The translations under genes and the position numbers were made by a program. A stretch of DNA of 64,000 nt from DASWJZ01 sp963814905 (GTDB lineage Bacteria > Pseudomonadota > Alphaproteobacteria > Rhizobiales > Afifellaceae), in contig CAWFEM010000015.1 of assembly GCA_963814905.1 (NCBI GenBank), positions 310,001-374,000 of the forward strand. The letters are read 5' to 3'. Numbering within the stretch: the first letter of the stretch is position 1; every line of letters starts with the position of its first letter. The notes under the pieces were generated by a model, which was not told the origin of the DNA, ran no database searches, and worked only from the letters and a program-made list of their open reading frames with translations. Shown here piece by piece: positions 17,988-27,522 of the stretch.

Positions 17988-18959
17988 ATGCACAAAGTCA
18001 TCTTTATCGTCTATCCGGGTTTCGAACTGCTCGACACGTCGGGACCGGCCGCCGTGTTCAACAGCGCCAACCGCGCACTCGGCCAACGGGGCAAGCCCAC
18101 ATTCTACGAGGTCATTCTTGCATCAGCCGAAGGCGGCTCCATCAAAAGCAGCAGCGGCATTGCCGTGGAGACGTGGGCGATTGCCGATCTGAAGCCGGCG
18201 GAAGCGCACACCGTGCTGGTCGCCGGTGCGGAACGCGAACAGCTCCTGCCCGCCGTCGCCGATCCGGTTCTGCGTGCATCGCTTCCAGCACTCGTGGCGA
18301 AGGCCGAGCGCTTCGGTTCGGTGTGCAGCGGCGGCTTCCTTCTTGCCGCGTTGGGTTTGCTCGACGGCCATCGCATCGCGACCCACTGGGATTCCTGCAA
18401 ACCGCTCGCCGAGACCTTTCCTGCGGTCACGGTCGATCCCGACGCGCTCTATGTGGTGGATGGCCGGCTCTGGACATCGGCCGGCGTCACGACCGGCATC
18501 GACATGGCGCTGGCCATGATTGCCAGCGACCTCGATGCGGGCATCGCCGGCGAGGTGGCGAAGCGGCTGATCCTTTATGCACGGCGTCCGGGCTACCAGT
18601 CGCAGTTCAGCCCGGTCCTCAAGGCGCAGGTCAAGAGCGACAGCCCATTCGGCGACCTGATCGGCTGGATTGGGGCCAATCTCGATGCGGCGCTGGATGT
18701 ACCCTCGCTGGCCGACCGCGCCGGCCTGAGCGAACGCACCTTCCATCGAAAGTTCGTTGCAGCGACCGGCGTGACCCCTGCCCGCTTCGTCGAAACGGCC
18801 CGGCTCGACGCTGCGCGCCTTCTACTGTCGCGTGGCCTTTCGCTCAAATCGGTTGCCGCTGAGGTCGGCCTGTTTCCGGCCCCGCGTCTTTCGGAAGCCT
18901 TCGAGCGCCGGTTCGGCGTTGCACCGCGGCTATTCCGGGAGATGCATGCCGAACTGTGA
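17988..18959 (+). CDS. GlxA family transcriptional regulator (DJ-1/PfpI domain + AraC HTH)
   Basis: A 323-residue regulator. Residues about 1-190 form a DJ-1/PfpI-like sensor domain (MHKVIFIVYPGFELLDTSGP, then GSVCSGGFLLAALGLLDG with a Cys elbow), and residues about 215-315 an AraC/XylS double helix-turn-helix (LADRAGLSERTFHRKF and LKSVAAEVGL, ending in FERRFGVAPRLFREM). I choose ATG 17988, matching the family start; an upstream ATG at 17952 would place the inverted repeat inside the gene. It probably controls itself and the divergent anchored DJ-1/PfpI gene. Confidence 0.87.
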   Translation: MHKVIFIVYPGFELLDTSGPAAVFNSANRALGQRGKPTFYEVILASAEGGSIKSSSGIAVETWAIADLKPAEAHTVLVAGAEREQLLPAVADPVLRASLPALVAKAERFGSVCSGGFLLAALGLLDGHRIATHWDSCKPLAETFPAVTVDPDALYVVDGRLWTSAGVTTGIDMALAMIASDLDAGIAGEVAKRLILYARRPGYQSQFSPVLKAQVKSDSPFGDLIGWIGANLDAALDVPSLADRAGLSERTFHRKFVAATGVTPARFVETARLDAARLLLSRGLSLKSVAAEVGLFPAPRLSEAFERRFGVAPRLFREMHAEL

Positions 18960-19332
18960 CAGGCAACATCAAGCTGCGCGGTCGGCGGAAGGGTGACATC
19001 TCGCGCCACGGCCAGCACACTTGCCCACGATGCGTCGCTCGGCCAGCCCGTTGTCGATCGCAACGGATAGCCGGGCCGGCGCTTGGGAAAAGTCATGCAC
19101 ATTCATTCAGTGCCTCACGATTCAGGATGGCGGTCGAAAGCCGCCTTTGCGGCGTTGAGCCCGTTGATTGCTGCCGGCTTGGCACGCGCGCCATGACCCC
19201 GACCCTGGTCATCAATGGATGAGGCGCGCACTTCGTGAGGTTGGACAGGAGGCATAGGCCCAAATGCGTGACCTCCGGCGTCCATGTCGCCGTAAAGGAC
19301 AGTTTGACAGATGCTTCGGGCAGTCGTCGTCT
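18960..19332. other. Intergenic stretch without recognisable gene
   Basis: About 370 bases without a convincing frame. The first 30 bases after the regulator stop recur behind the regulator relic near 13985. The rest shows no protein similarity, RNA gene or terminator that I can support. Confidence 0.4.
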
Positions 19333-19565
19333 TTAAGCTAATACCGCTGCGACGATGGCCTCGGGCGCGTCTTCAGGAACCAGGAGCCCGACACCTTCAA
19401 CCAGTGTCAATCTTCCTCCTGTGAGCATCCCCGCAAGCTTCCGGCCGTGCTCCAATGGGGTCCAATCGTCATCGACGCCCCACCAAAAGGATTTGCATCT
19501 GCGCGATCTGGCGGCAGAAGGCAGCCTGCCCCTCAGCCCCACGCCAGGGTCGCTTGTAGATCTCC
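19333..19565 (-). pseudogene. Remnant of an alpha/beta hydrolase gene
   Basis: Two minus-strand pieces in different frames match the C-terminal third of alpha/beta hydrolases. First comes RPWRGAEGQAAFCRQIAQ (about 19565-19510), then WGVDDDWTPLEHGRKLAGML with LVEGVGLLVPEDAPEAIV up to a stop at 19333. In the family, about 35 residues separate these pieces; here they are almost adjacent, so an internal deletion with frameshift occurred. The N-terminal two thirds, including the nucleophile, are absent. The expected catalytic GxGHL is GVGLL, without the His. Confidence 0.65.
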
Positions 19566-19694
19566 ATCACAGGGGACGAAAGCGGCTGCGCGCTGCATTT
19601 TGCCTCACAGCTGTCACCTTGGATTTAAGAGATAAACTCCCTCAGACCACTTGGGCATGGCGCCCCTTGAGCCCACAGAAAAAAATGGACGCAA

Positions 19695-19721
19695 TGTCAC
19701 AATCGGGATCGCTCGATCGTC
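19695..19721 (+). promoter_or_regulatory. ECF41-type promoter
   Basis: TGTCACA (19695-19701), a 16-base spacer and CGTC (19718-19721) match the promoter pattern known for the ECF41 sigma factor group. It lies 26 bases before ATG 19748 of the carboxymuconolactone-decarboxylase-like gene, which is followed by an ECF41 sigma factor gene. The sigma factor is therefore expected to transcribe its own operon. Confidence 0.75.
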
Positions 19722-19747
19722 TCTAGGTTATAAAACTGATTATACCG

Positions 19748-20191
19748 ATGGTGAAAACGATGGTCGATACCAAAGCCGTCAAGTACGAACTTGAGATACC
19801 CGATGTTCTGAAGTCAATGGCCGACGTACAACTGGCGATGGACGGGTATGGGCTTGATCGGACGATCCATCACCTTATCCAACTCCGTGCCTCGCAGATT
19901 AATCGCTGCGGCTTTTGCATCAAGATGCATACGAAGGAGGCGCGGCGGGACGGCGAGACGAATGATCGGCTCGATCGGGTCGTCGTCTGGGATCAGGTGA
20001 GCGATTTTAGCGGGAAGGAATGCGCCGCGCTGGCATGGACAGAAGCGCTGACGGTGCTCGATGCAAGAACCGATCTTGGCGCGTTGCGCGCGGAATTGCG
20101 TGAGCATTTCTCGGAGCCGGAAATCGGTGTCATCACATCGACAATCGCCATGATCAATCTCTGGAACCGCGTCCAGATATCGAGGCATTAG
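19748..20191 (+). CDS. Carboxymuconolactone decarboxylase family protein (AhpD-like)
   Basis: A 147-residue cytoplasmic protein with the AhpD core: SQINRCGFCIKMHTKEARRD carries the CxxC pair (Cys 54 and Cys 57 region) and downstream His used in AhpD-type peroxidase/disulfide chemistry, followed by ALAWTEALTVL. A second in-frame ATG at 19760 is an alternative start. It lies two bases before the ECF41 sigma gene and behind an ECF41-type promoter. This is the classic target arrangement of that sigma group, so it probably works in oxidative or envelope stress handling. Confidence 0.87.
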   Translation: MVKTMVDTKAVKYELEIPDVLKSMADVQLAMDGYGLDRTIHHLIQLRASQINRCGFCIKMHTKEARRDGETNDRLDRVVVWDQVSDFSGKECAALAWTEALTVLDARTDLGALRAELREHFSEPEIGVITSTIAMINLWNRVQISRH

Positions 20192-20193
20192 CC

Positions 20194-21081
20194 ATGCCAA
20201 ATCGCGACTCCACCACGGTCTTCGAGGCGGCCCGTCCGAATCTCATGGGACTCGCCTATCGTATCCTCGGCTCGCGCGCCGACGCCGAGGACGCGGTGCA
20301 GGACGCGTTCTTGAAGTGGCAGGATGCGGATCGGGCAGCTATCGACAATCCCGCCGCATGGCTGACCACCATCTGCACCCGGCGTTGCCTCGATCTGCTG
20401 CGCGCGGCGCATCGCACCCGGATCGATTATGTTGGGGCGTGGTTGCCGGAACCAATCCAGACGCCGATCGAGAACGATATGGAGGACAAACTGGATCTCG
20501 CATCGACGCTGACGACCGCGTTTCTCCTGATGCTCGAACGGCTGACGCCAAAGGCGCGCGCGGCCTATCTACTGCATGATATATTCGACATTTCCTACTC
20601 GGAGGTCGCGGCGACACTCGACATGAAGCAAAGCGCTTGTCGCAAGCTCGTATCGCGCGCCAGGATCGATGTCGAAAACGCCAAGGTCAGACACGTGACG
20701 CCGCTCGACCGGCAGGATGAATTGCTCGCCGCTTTCCAGACGGCGATTGCCAGCGGGATACCGACGCACTTGGCGCAGATAATGTCCGACGAAATCCGGC
20801 TCAGCGCCGACGGCGGCGGCAAGGTGCCGACCGTCATGGGAACATTGACTGGCAAGGACGAGGTGCTTGCTTTCCTGACGGAACGTTTGAGCGAATGGTG
20901 GGCGGACTACGGCTGGGCAAGCACGAACATCAACGGTGCACGCGGCTTTATCCTGACCAAGGGCGGCGTAACGGTCGGAGCCGTCACTTTCTCTTACGAT
21001 GAGGCGGGCAGGGTGCGAGACATCTTCATCATGCGCAATCCTGACAAGCTGATCCATGTTCGCGGAGACGTAGTCCACTAG
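20194..21081 (+). CDS. ECF41 group RNA polymerase sigma factor
   Basis: A 295-residue sigma factor. Region 2 (residues about 8-75, LAYRILGSRADAEDAVQDAF) and region 4 (about 105-160, EVAATLDMKQSACRKLVSRA) are joined by a linker with the group-specific WLPEP motif. A SnoaL-like C-terminal domain of about 110 residues carries DGGGK (about residue 207) and ends with NPDKL. These three motifs define ECF41, where the C-terminal extension replaces a separate anti-sigma factor and both inhibits and activates the sigma. It is co-transcribed with the AhpD-like gene two bases upstream. Confidence 0.92.
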   Translation: MPNRDSTTVFEAARPNLMGLAYRILGSRADAEDAVQDAFLKWQDADRAAIDNPAAWLTTICTRRCLDLLRAAHRTRIDYVGAWLPEPIQTPIENDMEDKLDLASTLTTAFLLMLERLTPKARAAYLLHDIFDISYSEVAATLDMKQSACRKLVSRARIDVENAKVRHVTPLDRQDELLAAFQTAIASGIPTHLAQIMSDEIRLSADGGGKVPTVMGTLTGKDEVLAFLTERLSEWWADYGWASTNINGARGFILTKGGVTVGAVTFSYDEAGRVRDIFIMRNPDKLIHVRGDVVH

Positions 21082-21149
21082 CGTTCCGCAAGCCGACCGT
21101 CGGCGAGCAATCGCCTGACTCTGCAACAGAACATTCGCGAGGCTTCAAA

Positions 21150-22647
21150 ATGTCTGAACAAGGCAAGGCTACAGCTATGCCTAAATCCGGAATCGACTCC
21201 GGATCCGGTTGGGTTGAGCTGCTCCAGGGCAGAAACGCGATCTATTCACTAGCGCTCGGCGGCAGCGTGACGCTGCATGCCCTCAACATCTACATCGCCA
21301 TCACTATCATGCCGTCGGTCGTCGCCGAGGTCGGCGGTCTCGATTATTATGCCTGGAGCACCACACTTTTCGTGGTCGCCTCGATCCTGGGGTCGGCAAT
21401 TTCGGCAAGATTGCTGCAGCGGGTCGGCGCGCGCGGTGCCTATGCCGCGGCGGCGCTGGTATTCGGCGCGGGCACGGTTATCTGCGCGCTTGCACCCAGC
21501 ATGCCGCTTCTTCTCACAGGTCGGTTCGTCCAGGGATTCGGCGGCGGGTTACTCTATGCGCTCGCTTATGGCGTGATCCGCCTCATCTTTCCAGAACACC
21601 TCTGGGCGCGTGCGATCGGCCTCATTTCGGCGATGTGGGGCATAGCCACGCTGACCGGGCCGGCGATTGGCGGCGTATTCGCCGAGATCGGCGCGTGGCG
21701 CGCGGCTTTCTGGTCGCTGATTCCGTTCATCACGATTTTCGCGATCATGGCCTTCGCAACACTGCCCGGCAAAGGGGACAGTGACGAAACGCCATCACGG
21801 CTTCCCTTCCCCCAGCTCACTCTTCTGACGGCCTCTGTCATCATGCTCTCCGCGGGCAGCCTGGGCGACGCGCTTTTCTGGAACGTCATCGGGATCGGCG
21901 GCACCGTTGCCCTTGCAGGCCTGCTGGTGGCGGTGGAATTGAGATCCGAAACGCGCCTGTTGCCGCGCGGCGCATTGAAACGTGACCGGGCCGCTGGGTG
22001 CTCTCTACGCCGTCATCGTGCTTTTGGTGATCGGCATGCAGCCGGAGATTTTCGTGCCTTATCTGCTTCAGATTCTGCATGGGCAATCGCCATTGATCGC
22101 CGGTTATCTGGCAGCCCTCATGGCGATCGGCTGGACGCTGGGTTCGCTTTCCAGTGCCAACTGGAGCGGCCACAGCGCGCCGCGGGTGATCACCATCAGC
22201 CCGGTGTTTGGCTTGCTCGGCCTCATCCTGCTGGCGGTGTTCATGCCGGTCATTAGCGCCGGTAGCTGGACCGTTCTCGCACCGATCTGTGCGTCGCTCG
22301 TTCTGGTGGGCGCCAGCATCGGTCTGGCCTGGCCGCACGTCGTAACGCGTGTCTTTCAGACGGCATCGACGAGCGAACAGACGGTCGCCGCCGGTGCGAT
22401 CACTACCGTTCAGCTCTTCGCAACGGCCCTTGGAGCGGCGGCTGCCGGAATGGTCGCAAACCTCTCAGGTATCACCCAACCGGGCGGCGTAACCGGCGCT
22501 TCGAATGCCGCATTCTGGCTGTTCAGCTTGTTCGCTCTGGCCCCGGCCATTTGCATTCTGATCGCGGGACGGGCTGCCCGACCGGCACCTGCCCAGGCCG
22601 ACAAAACAAACCCGACATCAACTTTCGCAATTGAGATTCAATCATGA
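21150..22647 (+). pseudogene. MFS transporter, one +1 frameshift
   Basis: A 12-14-helix drug/solute antiporter of the major facilitator superfamily, split over two frames. The first part, from ATG 21150, covers about 275 residues: VASILGSAISARLLQRVGAR, GRFVQGFGGGLLYALAYG and GPAIGGVFAEIGAWRAAF are typical of the DHA2-like group. At about 21980, after RGALKR, one extra base moves the frame to GPLGALYAVIVLLV, which continues with five hydrophobic segments to the stop at 22647. With the base removed the protein is of normal length (about 498 residues). It could be a real pseudogene or a sequencing error. It overlaps the DUF2165 gene by four bases. Confidence 0.82.
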
Positions 22648-23138
22648 CCCTCTTGGCTTCACTCCTTCTGTTCAAACTGGTTTTCGTCGTCGGCCTGGCC
22701 TTATGGGTTGCCGTTATCTCGATCAACAACGTCACCGCGTTTCGGGGCGGCGTAGCTTCGGTCGGAGCGATGATGAGCATGCAGATGTTCGATCAGACGC
22801 CAGCCATCGACAGCCCGTTGCTGAAACGCCGCGTCACATCGCCGGCCTGGCACCGTCTGATCTGCGGATTCGTCGTGGTCGTGGAATGGTTGGTCGCAAT
22901 CTTGCTGTGTTATGCGGCGATCGGCATCGCTAGCGCGGTTCTGGGATACCTCGATGTTACGGATGCGATGCTTCGCGCCAATCTGGCACTGGCCGCATTC
23001 CTGGCGATGGGGTTCATCATGCTGCTCGGCGGCGCCTGGTTCGCCTGCTATATTAGGCAGGAAGGCATGCAGATCACTCATCTTTCGCTGATCGGCATCG
23101 GGATAGTCGGTGCGCTCATCATGAACGCTTCCGTATGA
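22644..23138 (+). CDS. DUF2165 family small integral membrane protein
   Basis: A 164-residue protein with four strongly hydrophobic segments (about residues 3-28, 74-98, 108-130, 144-162) and the DUF2165 signature region AVISINNVTAFRGG. The family is predicted to be an inner-membrane protein of unknown function. Its ATG overlaps the MFS stop (ATGA), so it is translated with the transporter and may assist it. Confidence 0.8.
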   Translation: MTLLASLLLFKLVFVVGLALWVAVISINNVTAFRGGVASVGAMMSMQMFDQTPAIDSPLLKRRVTSPAWHRLICGFVVVVEWLVAILLCYAAIGIASAVLGYLDVTDAMLRANLALAAFLAMGFIMLLGGAWFACYIRQEGMQITHLSLIGIGIVGALIMNASV

Positions 23139-23277
23139 CCTTCATTCGCGAATAAGGTAGGCCAACTCAGCGCGACCGGTGGCTTCTGGCGATCCCTCTA
23201 CTGTGCCTTCTTTGCCCACCCGTCATCCGTAGCCACTTGGCTTGAAGCAGAGTTTCCCAGCGAGTCGCCTGAAAGCC

Positions 23278-23742
23278 TCAAGAAAGGCCCCTGACGGAGT
23301 ATCTCTCGCCGAAGAAGCCGACACGAGGGTTTTCAACGGTGCCGATGAGACGCGCCCGGTCAAGCAATCGATTGCCTTCTTCGCAGCTTGTTTCGGGAAG
23401 AAGCGCGCAGCCGTGACATGCGGCGAAAGTTCGACGAGAACGACCGTCCGCTGGGACTCTCCATGCACGCCGGATCATTGGAGCACCACAGCGAACGGCG
23501 AAGGGCAGCATCTACCAGCTGCTCGAAACGGCTAGGCGCGGCCTGAGCTACCAGACCACCGAGTGTTCCTTCGGAGTCACCTGACGCGGTGTAGATGAGG
23601 AAACCGTTCATCGGAACATCGGAATCCTCCAGATTGCAGTGGAGGCGTTCACGCAGAGAAGCGGACCCGTATCCGCAGAAGAAGGTAAGTTCCCTTGAAA
23701 TCGCGCGCGAGATCTTCGCGGTGACCGTGACAAGTCGAGGCA
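23278..23742 (-). pseudogene. drmB: C-terminal remnant of drmB (DISARM, DUF1998 domain)
   Basis: The minus strand encodes SRELTFFCGYGSASLRERL, NGFLIYTASGDSEGTLGGLV and RSLWCSNDPACMESPSG. After one extra base near 23424 it continues AACHGCALLPETSCEEGNR, LLDRARLIGTVENPRVGFFG and stops at 23278. This is the cysteine-rich DUF1998 tail of DrmB, the scaffold protein of DISARM phage-defence systems. The preceding 500 or so residues are absent: upstream lies the unrelated sugar permease, whose stop codon is seven bases away. No drmA, drmC, drmD or methylase is seen. It is a scar of a lost defence island. Confidence 0.72.
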
Positions 23743-23748
23743 GATTGG

Positions 23749-24721
23749 TCAGCGTCGCGCCTGACTGATCGCTACCGCGAGAATGATGATCACGCCGCGA
23801 GCGATCAATTGCTGGCTGAATTCCAGTCCCATCAGGATCAGCCCGTTGTTGATGAGGCCGATCATCAAGGCGCCGATGATCGAGCCGGCAACCGTGCCCT
23901 TGCCGCCGAAGAAACTCGTGCCGCCGAGGACCGCCGCGGCGATCACTGAGAGCTCGTCCCCTTCCCCGAACTGGAACCGCCCGGAGCGCAACCGTCCGGC
24001 ATAGAGCATCCCGGCGATGGCAGCCGCAAGAACTCGAGATCAGCAAGGCGCGGAACTTGATCGAGCGCGTGTCGATGCCGCTGAAGCGCGCCGCCACCTC
24101 GTTGCCGCCGGTCGCCAGCACCCGGCGCCCGAAGCTCGTGCGGCGAAGCGCGACGTGGCCGATCGCGCCGATGCATAGCATCCAGATCAGCAATGTCGGC
24201 ACCGGGCCGACGTCTCCGCCGCCGAAGAAATAGGGAAAGTCCCGGTTCACGATCGGGATGGAGCGCGTGTCGCTCACCCACATGGCGATGCCGCGCGCGA
24301 TGCCCATCATCGCCAGCGTCGTCAGGAATGACGGTATTCCGACGCGCGTCGTGATGACCCCGTTCGCCACCCCGATCACAAGCCCTGTCGCCAACCCGCC
24401 GAGAATGCCGAAGAGCGGCCCGCCGATGTCGATCGCCATCGCGGTCGCGACCGACGCGAGCCCGGCCAGCGCCCCGACCGACAGGTCGATCTCGCCGGCG
24501 GAAAGGACGAACGTCATGGCGACCGCCATCACCGCGATGACCGCGGTCTGCCGCACGATGTTCAGGAGGTTGGTCGGCTCGAGGAACCCTTTGTCGTGCA
24601 GGGTGAGCGCGAAGAAGATGAAGATGCCGATAAAGCCCAGATAGATGATGTTCTGCCGCCACGTCGCGAGCAGTCGCCGCGCCGTCGACACAGCCTCGCG
24701 GGCGGTGTCGGACTCGCTCAT
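23749..24721 (-). pseudogene. Ribose-type sugar ABC transporter permease (RbsC-like), one +1 frameshift
   Basis: Starting at ATG 24721, which overlaps the ATPase stop (ATGA), the protein has eight or more hydrophobic segments and the RbsC family landmarks FVLSAGEIDLSVGALAGLAS, TTRVGIPSFLTTLAMMGIAR and LATGGNEVAARFSGI. After RALLISSS one extra base near 24030 breaks the frame. The continuation AAAIAGMLYAGRL, then VIAAAVLGGTSFFGGKGTVA, lies in the next frame to the stop at 23749. The total length of 973 bases is 3n+1. Corrected, it would be a normal permease of about 323 residues for the cluster's sugar. Confidence 0.82.
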
Positions 24722-26277
24722 GTCGCCTGCTGCAGCATCACCTGCAGCCGCTGCTCGGCGTCGCCGAGATGCGCCGACGTATCGTCTTCGCGCATGAGGC
24801 CGTCCCGCGCGATCTCGCCGCTGATCCGGCCTTCCGCCATCAGGAGGATGCGATCGCTCGCGGCGAGAAGCTCCGTCAGCTCCGACGATATCAGGATGAT
24901 CGCCTTGCCGGCCCTCGCCAGCTCCCGAACCAGCGCGATGATCTCCGACTTGCTGCCGATGTCGATCCCGGCGGTCGGCTCGTCGAGCACCAGCACGTCC
25001 GGGTCGGCCGCAAGCCACTTGGCCAGCACGACCTTCTGCTGGTTTCCGCCCGACAGCGACCGGACCGCGCTCTCACGCGAGGCGGTCTTGATCCTGAGCT
25101 TGGCGATCTGCGTGTCGGCCAGGCTCTGCGCCTTGCCGTTCGAAACCCAGCTCGCAGTGCTCAGCCGGTCGAGCACGGGCAGGCAGATGTTGCTTGCCAC
25201 GCTATGGTCGACGATCACGCCCTGTCTGATGCGATCCTCCGGAATGAGAACGATGCCGTGGCGGATCGCATCGCGCGCGCCGGCCATATTGACCGGCCTG
25301 CCGGAGACGCGGATTTCGCCGGAGGCGAGCGGATCGAGTCCACAAACAACACGCGCCAGCGAGCTCCTTCCGCTTCCGAGGAGTCCTGCGACACCGACGA
25401 CCTCGCCGCGCCGAAGTGTCAGGCTCACGTCGCGCGGCTTGTGGACGCCCGACAGGTGGGCGAGCTCGACCAGCACGTCGCCGGTCTCCGAATCCGCGCC
25501 GCGCGCATCGGCAAAGTTCCTGACCCGCCGCCCGACAATATGCGTGACGATCGCTTCAAGCGTCAGCTCGGCGATCGGCGCGGTGACGACATGCTTTCCG
25601 TCACGGAGAATGGTGGCGCGATCCGCGATGCGCATGATCTCGTCCATCCGATGCGAGACGTAGATGATGGCGACGCCCTCCGACCGGAGCCGGCGCAGGA
25701 ACGTGAACAGCCGCTCGACATCGCCGGCGCTCAGCGCCGAGGTCGGCTCGTCGAGGATAAGGATGCGCGCCTGCTGCGACATCGCCTTGACGATTTCGGT
25801 CAGTTGCCGCTGGCCGGTGCCGAGGTCTCCCGCCACGGCGGTCGGCTCGACGTCGACGCCGAGAATCTCGAAGAGCGCCTTCGCCTGGCGTTCCGCTTCG
25901 CGGTCGTCGATCAGTCCGAGCGCGCCGCGCGCCTCGTGATTGAGAAAGATATTCTGTGCGACGGTGAGCGTCGGGATGAGGCTCATCTCCTGGAAGATCA
26001 TCGCGACACCCGCGCGACGCGCCGCCTCCGGCGACACGTGCACGATGCGTTTGCCGTCGATTTCAATCGTGCCGGAGTCGGGCGCAAGCACGCCGCGCAA
26101 AATCTTGAGGATTGTCGACTTTCCCGCGCCGTTCTCGCCGAGGAGCGCGTGGATTTCGCCGCGTTCGATGGTCAGGTCGACATTGTCGAGCGCGCGAATG
26201 CCGCCGAAGCTCTTCGATATGCCGAGCATTCTGACGACGGCGGTGTCGGCAAGGTCATCGCAACCGCCTGCCTTCAT
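24718..26277 (-). CDS. Sugar ABC transporter ATP-binding protein (RbsA-like, two ATPase domains)
   Basis: A 519-residue protein with two ABC cassettes in tandem. The first has GENGAGKS, a signature degenerated to LGTGQRQL and LILDEPTSALS. The second has a degenerate Walker A (GLLGSGRSS), a good signature SLSGGNQQKVVLAKWL and VLVLDEPTAGID. This asymmetry is normal for the RbsA/MglA/XylG class. The start ATG 26277 overlaps the stop of the Gfo/Idh gene (ATGA). It drives the permease encoded directly downstream. Confidence 0.92.
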   Translation of the reverse strand: MKAGGCDDLADTAVVRMLGISKSFGGIRALDNVDLTIERGEIHALLGENGAGKSTILKILRGVLAPDSGTIEIDGKRIVHVSPEAARRAGVAMIFQEMSLIPTLTVAQNIFLNHEARGALGLIDDREAERQAKALFEILGVDVEPTAVAGDLGTGQRQLTEIVKAMSQQARILILDEPTSALSAGDVERLFTFLRRLRSEGVAIIYVSHRMDEIMRIADRATILRDGKHVVTAPIAELTLEAIVTHIVGRRVRNFADARGADSETGDVLVELAHLSGVHKPRDVSLTLRRGEVVGVAGLLGSGRSSLARVVCGLDPLASGEIRVSGRPVNMAGARDAIRHGIVLIPEDRIRQGVIVDHSVASNICLPVLDRLSTASWVSNGKAQSLADTQIAKLRIKTASRESAVRSLSGGNQQKVVLAKWLAADPDVLVLDEPTAGIDIGSKSEIIALVRELARAGKAIILISSELTELLAASDRILLMAEGRISGEIARDGLMREDDTSAHLGDAEQRLQVMLQQAT

Positions 26278-27443
26278 GCGGCGACCTCGGTCCATTGCCC
26301 GCTCGAACCCGACCGGATGATCGCATCGGCGATCTCAGCGACGCGATATCCGTCGGTGAAATTGGGCGAAGGTTGCTGGCCTTTGACGATCGCCTCCATG
26401 AAATCGCGGCACTCGATGATCTTCGTTTCGCCGTAGCCGATGCCGAGCGCCGGGATCGGCCAAAGTCCCTCGCCGTAGGGATGGGCCGGCCCAGTATAGA
26501 CCGTTGTGAAGCCGCGCGCGTCAGCCGGACTGCTGGCGAACATGACCTGCAGCTCGTCGCGGCGCTCGTAGTTGAAGAGGATCGATCCTTCGGTGCCGTG
26601 GATTTCGAAGGTCAGGAAGTTGTTTCGGCCGTAGGCGTTGCGCGTCGCCTCGATCGAGCCCACGGCACCGCCCTCGAACCGCATCATCGTGACCATCTCG
26701 TCATCGACATCGACGTCTCCGCGCGGCCCGGCCGCGTTCTTGTCGGACGCGCCAAGCTTGTCGACGCCGCCCGCCTGCAGCGGACGGGTCGGAATATAGG
26801 TCTTGACCATCGCGGCGACCGCGGAAATCTCGCCGACAAGATAGCGCGCCATGTCGATCACATGCGTGCCGATGTCGCCGACCGCGCCGGACCCGGCGAT
26901 CTTCTTCTGAAAGCGCCATGAGAGCGGCCCGTCCGGATCGGCCGACCAATCCTGCAGATAGGTGCCGCGGAAGTTCAATATCTTTCCGATGCGGCCATCC
27001 TGGATGTAGCGATGGGCGAGTGCGACCGCCGGCGTGCGGCGGTAATTGAACGCCACCATGTGGATGACGCCCGCCTCGGTGACGGCGCGCAGCATGTCGC
27101 GCGCTTCGCCGGCGGTGCGGGCGAGCGGCTTCTCACAGATGATGTGCTTGCCAGCCTTCGCCGCAGCAATGGCAATCTCGGGATGACTGTCGTTCGGCGT
27201 GACGATGTCGACGACGTCGATATCGGGCCGCGCGACCACCGCCCGCCAGTCGCTCGAGCCTTCGTTGAAGCCAAAGCGCTGCCGCGCTTCGTCGGCGAGC
27301 TCCTTCGTCTGGTCGACTACCACGGCGCGGACCGGCTCGGCCGGCGCCGGCCAGAAGAACATCGGCATCGTCGCGTAGGCGAGAGCGTGTGCCTTGCCCA
27401 TGAATCCGCCGCCGATCATGGCGACGTTCAATTTCTCGGCCAT
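26274..27443 (-). CDS. Gfo/Idh/MocA family oxidoreductase
   Basis: A 389-residue NAD(P)-dependent sugar dehydrogenase-like protein. The N terminus has a Rossmann loop (AMIGGGFMGKAHA, about residues 8-20), IICEKPLA contains the conserved Glu-Lys-Pro, and the C-terminal half is the alpha/beta substrate domain with GDIGTHVIDMARYLVGE carrying the catalytic-type Asp/His pair. AAAGGA lies nine bases before ATG 27443. Its place in a sugar-uptake operon with a xylose-isomerase-like TIM barrel suggests oxidation of an imported sugar or inositol-like compound. Confidence 0.87.
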   Translation of the reverse strand: MAEKLNVAMIGGGFMGKAHALAYATMPMFFWPAPAEPVRAVVVDQTKELADEARQRFGFNEGSSDWRAVVARPDIDVVDIVTPNDSHPEIAIAAAKAGKHIICEKPLARTAGEARDMLRAVTEAGVIHMVAFNYRRTPAVALAHRYIQDGRIGKILNFRGTYLQDWSADPDGPLSWRFQKKIAGSGAVGDIGTHVIDMARYLVGEISAVAAMVKTYIPTRPLQAGGVDKLGASDKNAAGPRGDVDVDDEMVTMMRFEGGAVGSIEATRNAYGRNNFLTFEIHGTEGSILFNYERRDELQVMFASSPADARGFTTVYTGPAHPYGEGLWPIPALGIGYGETKIIECRDFMEAIVKGQQPSPNFTDGYRVAEIADAIIRSGSSGQWTEVAA

Positions 27444-27522
27444 CGTCTTGTCCTTTGGAAGAAATCCCGGCGGACGGCCGTGGGAGGAAGCGGCCGTCCG
27501 CACGCGCCGATTGACGCGCTGG

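Noticed and set aside
23278..24721. A functional DISARM system
   Set aside because: Only the DrmB tail is present; no helicase, methylase or DrmC gene lies nearby.
23360..25018. A 552-codon minus-strand frame spanning the sugar permease and the drmB tail as one gene
   Set aside because: It is the chance joining of the permease's 5' frame, its out-of-frame part and the drmB remnant. Homology shows two separate genes and a frame change near 24030.
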